64,000 bases of DNA from Hericium rajendrae (Eukaryota; Basidiomycota; Agaricomycetes; Russulales; Hericiaceae): assembly GCA_033439255.1 (NCBI GenBank), contig CM065889.1, forward strand, positions 1,488,001 to 1,552,000, in the 5' to 3' direction. The notes under the pieces were generated by a model. It was not told where the DNA came from, made no database searches, and was given only the letters and a program-made list of their open reading frames with translations. Positions 57,840 to 64,000 of this stretch are shown in pieces. The translations under genes and the position numbers were made by a program. Numbering within the stretch: the stretch's first letter is position 1; each line of letters starts with the position of its first letter.

Positions 57840-58888
57840 CATCAGTACTCTTACAAACTTTCTGCTAGATCTTATTCTGTCTGATCTTGTCTGATCACCT
57901 TATCTACCTGACAGATTGGTCATTTCTGGCTAAAAACAAAATCAGGCAAGTCAGGCAGAGTCAGATTTTATCAGATATGCATTTACACTCAGACCTAGTC
58001 AGATTTGAAATATCTTCTGCTGTCGGACAGCTCAGGCAGAGTATAGTCTCTCAGACACAGTCAGATTTTGAATGTTGTTCAGATTTCAGATATTCTTCAG
58101 ACTTTAGATGTTGATCAGATTTTTTTTTCTTGTCAGGTCAGCTAGGCAGGGTGTAGTCTCCTAGACACAATCAGATTTTAGGTGTCTTTCAAATTTTTTG
58201 CTGTCAGACAGATCAGGCAGGGTGTAGTCTTTCAGACACAGTCAGATTTTTGATGTTCTCCAGATTTTAAATGTTTATCAGATTTGTTTTCTTGTCAGTT
58301 TAGCCAGGCAGGTGTAATCTCTTAGACATAGTCAGATATCAATTTACATTTAGATTTTAGCTCAATATCAAATCAAGCAGAATAATTAAAAATTAACAAG
58401 TGTAGATGGATAGACATGAATATAAGACAGTGCACTAATGTGCATTGAATAAACTTGCAAGTGAAAATGAATGTGAGTTTGAACAGAGGATAGAAATTCA
58501 ATATATCATTGTTACTAGATAAAGGCTATGCTTCTCAGGTAGAATATTAGTGTTGTTATATTGTACACTTTAGTTGTAGACCTGCATCATAGATTACTGT
58601 ACCATTTCGGTTGTAGGCTGTCAATGTTGGCCATGACCAAATTTTTAAAATCCAATAAATCAAAAGAAAATTATTGGCATTGGAAAACCTTAGGCTCGTG
58701 GGCCTCTGTGACCTGTGATCATTGATGCGAGCCTACAACCAAAATGGTACAGTACACTGGCAGATGTTTATAAGTCTAATTAAAAATTTGGTCATGTCCA
58801 ACATTATCGAGCCTATAACCAAAACAGATAGTAGTTTGCAACACATTGTAAAACTGCCTGAAGAGGCCTACAATAGATAATATGAACA

Positions 58889-59026
58889 ACATTGAAACCT
58901 TCAAACTTTCTGTTTGACCTGCAAGGCATGTTAGTGTCTGATGCAACTGCTGCAGATCATGCAGAGATACAATCAGACACTGTCAGATGCCTCATAGGTC
59001 AAACAGAAGTTTTGAAGGTTCCTGAT
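58889..59026. mobile_element. Decayed CATCAGGAACC-family MITE
   Basis: Shares ACCTTCAAACTTTCTGTTTG and AGTTTTGAAGGTTCCTGAT with the 401-bp copies, but the middle is deleted and the left end is eroded. Confidence 0.6.
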
Positions 59027-59199
59027 AAATCAAAATAAACTAAAAGTTGCTCCAATCCATGTACTAGACATTTGCTGATGTAGCAAGTGGTTGACAAAGT
59101 TATTGTAAACTCAAGGTTGTGAGTCATCTTTAGCTGTAAACTGCCTCTAGATCAGTAGACTAAGATTACAGATCACATCCATACAAAATAGTACTACAG

Positions 59200-59600
59200 C
59201 ATGATGCATAAGGGCTTGTTGAGAAGCAATTATATAGGGCTTTCAAATACATCTAAGAATATAATGATCAGACAAAAACTGATTGAGATAGATCAAGATT
59301 TCTTGTTTAAGAGGATCAGAAGCAGAAATGGTCCTGCACAAATGAGTTCTGCAAATATCAGACTGTATAAGGCCTTATTTAAAAGCAATAAATCAGACCT
59401 TTCCAATGCATTCAAGACTGAGAAAAAGTGCCCAAAATTGACTAAGATATCAATCAATCTTCTTCCAAAACAAAAATGCATTGCATTCCACGAGTTCGAA
59501 CATAAAGTGGCGTATAAAGGTTTGTTGAAAAGCGATTGAAAAGACCTTTTCAACACATCTAAGAACGTCGAAATCTGATGCAAATTGAGTGAGCTACAAG
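59200..59600. repeat. Diverged 158-bp satellite-like units
   Basis: About two and a half units with the same motif order as 29602-30700 (GAGTTC..., AAAGCGATTGAAAAG, ACATCTAAGAA, TTGAGTGAG) but strongly diverged. Confidence 0.45.
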
Positions 59601-59729
59601 CACCAGATCATATGTCTTTGTTTAATTGTGGCTATGTGGCTGATTTAAACTCCGATTAAAAGACATATCTGACGAGTTTGCTCCAAAATACCTCTCTCTC
59701 TGCAACCACCACCATCTCTGCTCTTGAAG

Positions 59730-60613
59730 GTAAGTTTGTTATCTTTGTTACCTTTGACTTCATTTCTGCTTTTTTGTAGTTATGTGACTACTACTCCTAA
59801 GGTAAGTATTGTTGACTTTGTTATCTTTCTGATCTTTTTCGCTTTTTTGTAGTGTTACTACACTTCTAAGATAAGCATTTGTGATCTTTGTTATGTTCCT
59901 TACACTAATGTTGTTATCTTTTTTGTACACTTTTGCTTTTTTGTAGTCATTGCTACAACTGTAAGGTAAGGTTTGTTACCTTTTAAGCTGTTATCTTTTC
60001 ACTTTTTGTAGTGTTTGTTACATTGTTAAGGTAAGGTTTGTTATTTTTTTTTTTTCAGATTACAACTGATGTTGTTATCTTTTTTGTACACTTTTGCTTT
60101 TTTGTAGTCATTGCTACAATTGTAAGGTAAGTCTTGTTATCTTTCTTATCTTATTACAACTGATGTTGTTATCTTTTTTTTTTCTACTTCATTTTCGCTT
60201 TTTTGTAATCTTTGTTATACTTCTAAGGTATGATTTGTTATCTTTTTTATCTTGCTTACACTAATGTTGTAATCTTTTCATTATATTTCGCTTTTTTATA
60301 GTCTTTCTTATTATTGTAAGTTCTGTTTTGTTATCTTTTCTTACATTTTCACTTTTTGTAGACTTTGGTCTACTTTTAAGGTAAGCTTTGTTATCTTTGT
60401 TATATTTCTTACATTTATATTGTTATCTTTTTAGTAGATTTTCACTTTTTGTAGTCTTGACTACACTTCTAAGATAAGTTTTGTTATCTTTGTTATCTTG
60501 TTAAGACTAATAAAGTTATAGTTTTTCAGATTCATTTTTGCTTTTTTGCAATCATTATAAGGTAAGGCCCTTGTTATTTTTGTAGTCTGTTTTACTTTTT
60601 TGGTAGTTCTAAG
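59730..60613 (+). repeat. Tandem array of micro-exon/intron-like units
   Basis: Eleven or twelve units of 60-101 bp. Each has an acceptor-like TTTTTTGTAG, a short block that is 19 nt in most units (for example 59947-59965, 60012-60030, 60108-60126, 60362-60380), and a donor-like AAG|GTAAG, then TTGTTATCTTTGTTATC and in several units a branch-like CACTAATG or ACTGATG. Some units have altered donors or acceptors. A pyrimidine-rich leader with donor GAAG|GTAAG precedes it at 59690-59730. Confidence 0.7.
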
Positions 60614-61043
60614 ATAAGTCTTATAATCTTTATTATGTTTTTCAGCCTGATGTTGTTATATTTGTAGCCTTTTTTGCTTTTTTTGTAATTGGGATGATTA
60701 CTTAGGTAGTTGATATGATGTTTGTCTAGCCTATAGATATATTAATTGATTGAAAAGCATAAATTCAGGGTATAATATCAGATTTAAAATTGCTATCAGG
60801 TTTAAAGCTGCTGTCAGCTTTAAATCTGAGGCCAGACATAAAATCTGGAGCCAGACATGAAATCTGGAGCCAGACATAAAATCTGGAGCTAGGCATAAAA
60901 TCTGAGATCAGAAGTAAAATCTAAGGTCAGATATAAATCTGATTGTATCTGTGGTACTATACCCTGCATGATTGCCTGATGTGTCTGAATGTTGCTCCCA
61001 GGTGCAATCAGACATGGCCAAAAAGTTTGTAAGAGTACTGATG

Positions 61044-62422
61044 TAGAAACCTGTCTAATTATGTCTAAATAATAGTGTTTGTCTGACGGAAGCAATGACA
61101 TCTGATAAATGTAAGATATCTGAAGTGTCTAAAGTATACTTGATGATAAAGATCCATCTTTTTATATCTAAAAAGTTGTAATTGTCTGATAAATTTCCTA
61201 TTATCTGACAAGTTTACTTATATCTGACAGATATCAAAAGTCTGAAGTATCTAAAATATACTTGACAATAGAGACCTGTCTAATTGTATCTAAAACATAG
61301 CAATTGTCTGAGGTTTTAGTGAATGTCTGACAAGATTAGCTATGTCTAGTAGATTTTTAAACATCTGACAGGTCTGATATTTGTCTAATTTTACAAAATG
61401 ATCTATACACTATTTTATTCATATGTGAATCAGAGAAATGAACCTATCTAGATATTTCAGATAAGATTTAGACAATCAGACTAGTCAGAAGATTGCCCTT
61501 TTGCTGATGAGGGTTCCTCCCTCTAGGACTACTCCACTGCATACTTGACATCCTGCTGGCACATTTGACACCCTGCCCACACACTCAGCATGCCGCACGT
61601 GCATACAGTACCTCGTATGCATGTACAACAACCCATGCCCATGCTCAACGCCTGGTACCTGTACTTGACATGCCACACGCATGTAGAATGTTACATAGGT
61701 GCACTCTTTGAAGGCTCCACACATGTGCACGATGTTCTACATACTGTGAATATCTTATCTTATTTACTTCAGTTATTATGCCCATAGCCTCAAATATAAT
61801 AAATTTTGACATGATCACTCTGATGTCTAGATGGCTTATTATAGTGATCATAGTGACCAAAGCTGCCTATAGCATTTATAGTGCCCTCTTATAAGTACAT
61901 AGCACTATATATGATGTACTGCCTGCTATGGTAGCTAACAACATGTCAAAATCTGAAAGGTCTGATTTTGTCTGAGAAACAGAGACCTACATGATTTGTT
62001 TGATGATTTTAGAATGTCTGATAAAGATTCTCATATCTAAGAACATGTCAAAGTCTGAGAGGTCTGATTTTGTCTGAGAGATAGAGACCTACATGATTAT
62101 GTTTGATATATTGGATTTTTTCTGAAACAGCCTCTAATTTCTGAAAAAATCATCTACTTCTGTAGATATTTGAAAATCTGATAACTCTGATAACATCTGA
62201 ATTTTTTCTGAAGTCAAAAAAGTATCTACTCATTGTTTTATTCATATTTGGGTATCAGACATTGAAAAATTTTCAGATCAGTCAGACCATCAGACTAGCC
62301 ATTAAATTTGGCTCTTCTTGATGCATGAGGTCTAACCTGAATCTGCATGAGTATCAGCCACTGGGTGATCTGAAGCTGTGGGTCAAGTACTCATGACACC
62401 ACAGGTCACTCACAGGTCAGTT
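61044..62422. repeat. Mixed subterminal repeat fragments
   Basis: TCTGA/TCTGACA-rich text with two similar ends (CAGACTAGTCAG...GCTGATG near 61506 and CAGACTAGCC... near 62320), a CATGC-rich patch (61510-61740), and copies of the TCTGATTTTGTCTGAGAGAT unit (61940-62110) shared with 9700-9980. No gene. Confidence 0.5.
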
Positions 62423-64000
62423 CATCTGAGGAATTTGTTTTATATATAGCTGCAGGTTACATTATAGGTGCTATCATTGAGGTATCAGAGCTATGAGAGC
62501 TTCTATAGCTGGTAGTACTAGCTATGTTGTGTTACCATAGCTTCCATAGCTAGTAGCACTAGCTATGTTGTGTTCCCATAGCTTCCATAGCTAGTAGTAT
62601 GAACTATATAACACTATCATACTTAACAGGGTGAGCTATGACTGCTAGTAACACTATTATTACCATCAAATCAACAAACTATGAAAAATTCTAAGTCAAA
62701 CTTAATTATATTTATTAGTACCACTACTACCAGTGACAGTTCATTGTACTACAGCTATGAAGTAGGCACAGCAAAGCACACATGCACTTAAGGTGCAGCA
62801 TGCGTGTGTGACACAGTGTCTGTGCACGAGGCACGGTGGGTGGTGGGCCCATACACGAGGTGCGCGAGACTGGCATAAGGCATCAGAGGGTAGCGCAGAA
62901 TGTGCAGGTGTGTGTGAGGCTGGCATGTGCAAGGTGTCAGGGTGCCGTGTGCCTGCATGTGATGTAGCAGGCCTGCTGTGAGGTACAATGGCCGTGCACA
63001 GGAGTACGTGTGCTGGCAGGACCTGTGCGCGATAGAGCAGGCCTGCACATGGGATACAAAACATGGGGTCCGTGTGCAAGGCACAATGGACTGTGGGAGC
63101 ATGCGCAGGGCACAGGAGGTTGGCCTGAGATGCAGGGGCATGTCTGAGACATGCAGTGACTGCACAAGGCATTACATCAGTAAACCTGGAAATTTCTGAT
63201 TGATATCTGATTGTATCTGATTTGATCTGATTCAGACCATTCAGACAGTCAGATGAGTCAGGTAGGTCTCTATCGTCCAGTGTCTTTCAGATAAAAGTGT
63301 CTGATTTCAGAACAAAGTCTGAGTATCAGATAGCCATCTGAGTGTCAGATCTTATCTGAGAGTCAGACAGCCATCTAAATATCAGATCTTGTCTGAGAGT
63401 CAGACAGCCATCTGAATATCAAACAATTGTCTGGAATGTCAGATCTTATCTAAGTATCAGAGTTTATCTGAGAGGCAGATGTTCTCTGATATTTATCTTA
63501 GTTGTATCTGAGGTCAGACTTATGATTGGATATCAGATCAAAGTCTGACATAAGATAATGTCTAACAGTCAGATGTCTAGATAAACCTTCAGATTTCAGA
63601 CATTGTGCAAAAGCAGGCTTATTTCTCAGACATATTTGAGTTCACACTCAAAATCAGATAGAAGCCATATAAGGTCAGACATCAGAATCAGTCTAATTAT
63701 ATGATATTCATCTCTAGGACTTGGGTCTAGAGATAAGTACACATAGTCAAGAGGAGATGCATGGGAATGGAGTCATCATGTTGGAGTGCAGGAAGGGGTG
63801 CATCGGAGGTCAGATGAGGTGTAACCAAAGAGAAATGATTTAGTACAAAAAAATGAGAAAAGAATACCATACTCACCTGCGAAGGACCTACTGTGCTGTC
63901 ACGAGACTACAGGGCATCGAGAGTCTAAGTACAAAGAAAGAAGGCATCACTCGATAACGAGCAATGCTCTCTTTGTTAGTACATGAGAACAACCAAGATT
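62423..64000 (+). mobile_element. Left end of a Plavaka-like element with a nested CACTA-like start
   Basis: CATCTGAGGAATTTG at 62423 and the following 60 bp match the inverse of the 29601 end. A CATGC/GTGCA-rich core lies at 62750-63170. At 63175 a second element starts (CATCAGTAAACCTGG, preceded by TA) with TCTGA-rich subterminal text to about 63700. The minus strand from 64000 to 63880 has a branch-like GTACTAAC, the conserved hairpin (about 63935-63972) and a donor CAG|GTGAGT (63882). It runs off the window. Confidence 0.5.

Larger units (their letters stand above)
57840..61043. mobile_element. Non-autonomous CACTA-like element, 3.2 kb
   Basis: Ends CATCAGTACTCTTACAAAC and its inverse. 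The subterminal zones are packed with TCTGA/TCAGA motifs (57860-58380 and 60840-61030). It was inserted into a Plavaka remnant. The flanking dinucleotides TG and TA do not match exactly. No coding region; it contains a decayed MITE (58889-59026), satellite-like units (59200-59600) and a micro-exon array (59730-60613). Confidence 0.6.

Noticed and set aside
57840-61043. Classical CACTA element
   Set aside because: The ends read CATCAG, not CACTA, and no CACTA transposase was seen; called only CACTA-like from its subterminal repeat layout.

Overview
The window looks like nuclear DNA of a mushroom-forming basidiomycete (Agaricomycetes). This rests on Plavaka and KDZ-type DNA transposons, chromodomain-bearing Ty3/Gypsy elements, and two host genes split by many introns of about 45-65 bases. 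No rRNA, intact tRNA gene or CRISPR array was seen.

Only about 9 kb (47.08-55.72 kb) is ordinary host sequence: SPT16 (minus strand, 18 exons, 1067 codons) and, divergently, an EDE1/Eps15-like endocytic scaffold gene (plus strand, 7 exons, 1263 codons). They share a promoter of about 400 bp that carries a 104-bp hairpin transposon. Both gene models were built by hand from splice sites and family homology, and both stay in frame throughout.

The rest is nested transposable elements. 0-2.05 kb: end of a non-autonomous Plavaka-like element. 2.2-4.0 kb: an unrecognised multi-exon minus-strand gene. 4.6-10.1 kb: a decayed Plavaka transposon carrying SINE and MITE insertions. 10.15-12.3 kb: the C-terminal half of a KDZ transposase, cut by a MITE and a lone LTR. 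12.5-16 kb: MITEs and subterminal repeats. 16-26 kb: a broken Ty3/Gypsy chromovirus with two MITEs inside it. 26-29.6 kb: Plavaka-type ends and a complete 2.9-kb non-autonomous element. 29.6-31.8 kb: a tandem satellite of about 158 bp. 32-45.2 kb: a second large Plavaka-like element, hit by a 4.5-kb hAT-like element and by a nearly whole Gypsy element (37.99-44.98 kb). 45.2-46.9 kb: another Plavaka-type end. 56.7-64 kb: Plavaka and CACTA-like remnants.

The most unusual signals lie in the non-autonomous DNA transposons: a tandem array of about ten 19-nt micro-exon-like units, each flanked by intron-like spacers (59.73-60.62 kb); a shared module with a TATA promoter, introns and a small hairpin whose stem shows compensatory changes among copies; GC-rich minisatellite cores inside otherwise AT-rich elements; and strong CpG-to-TpG/CpA decay between copies.
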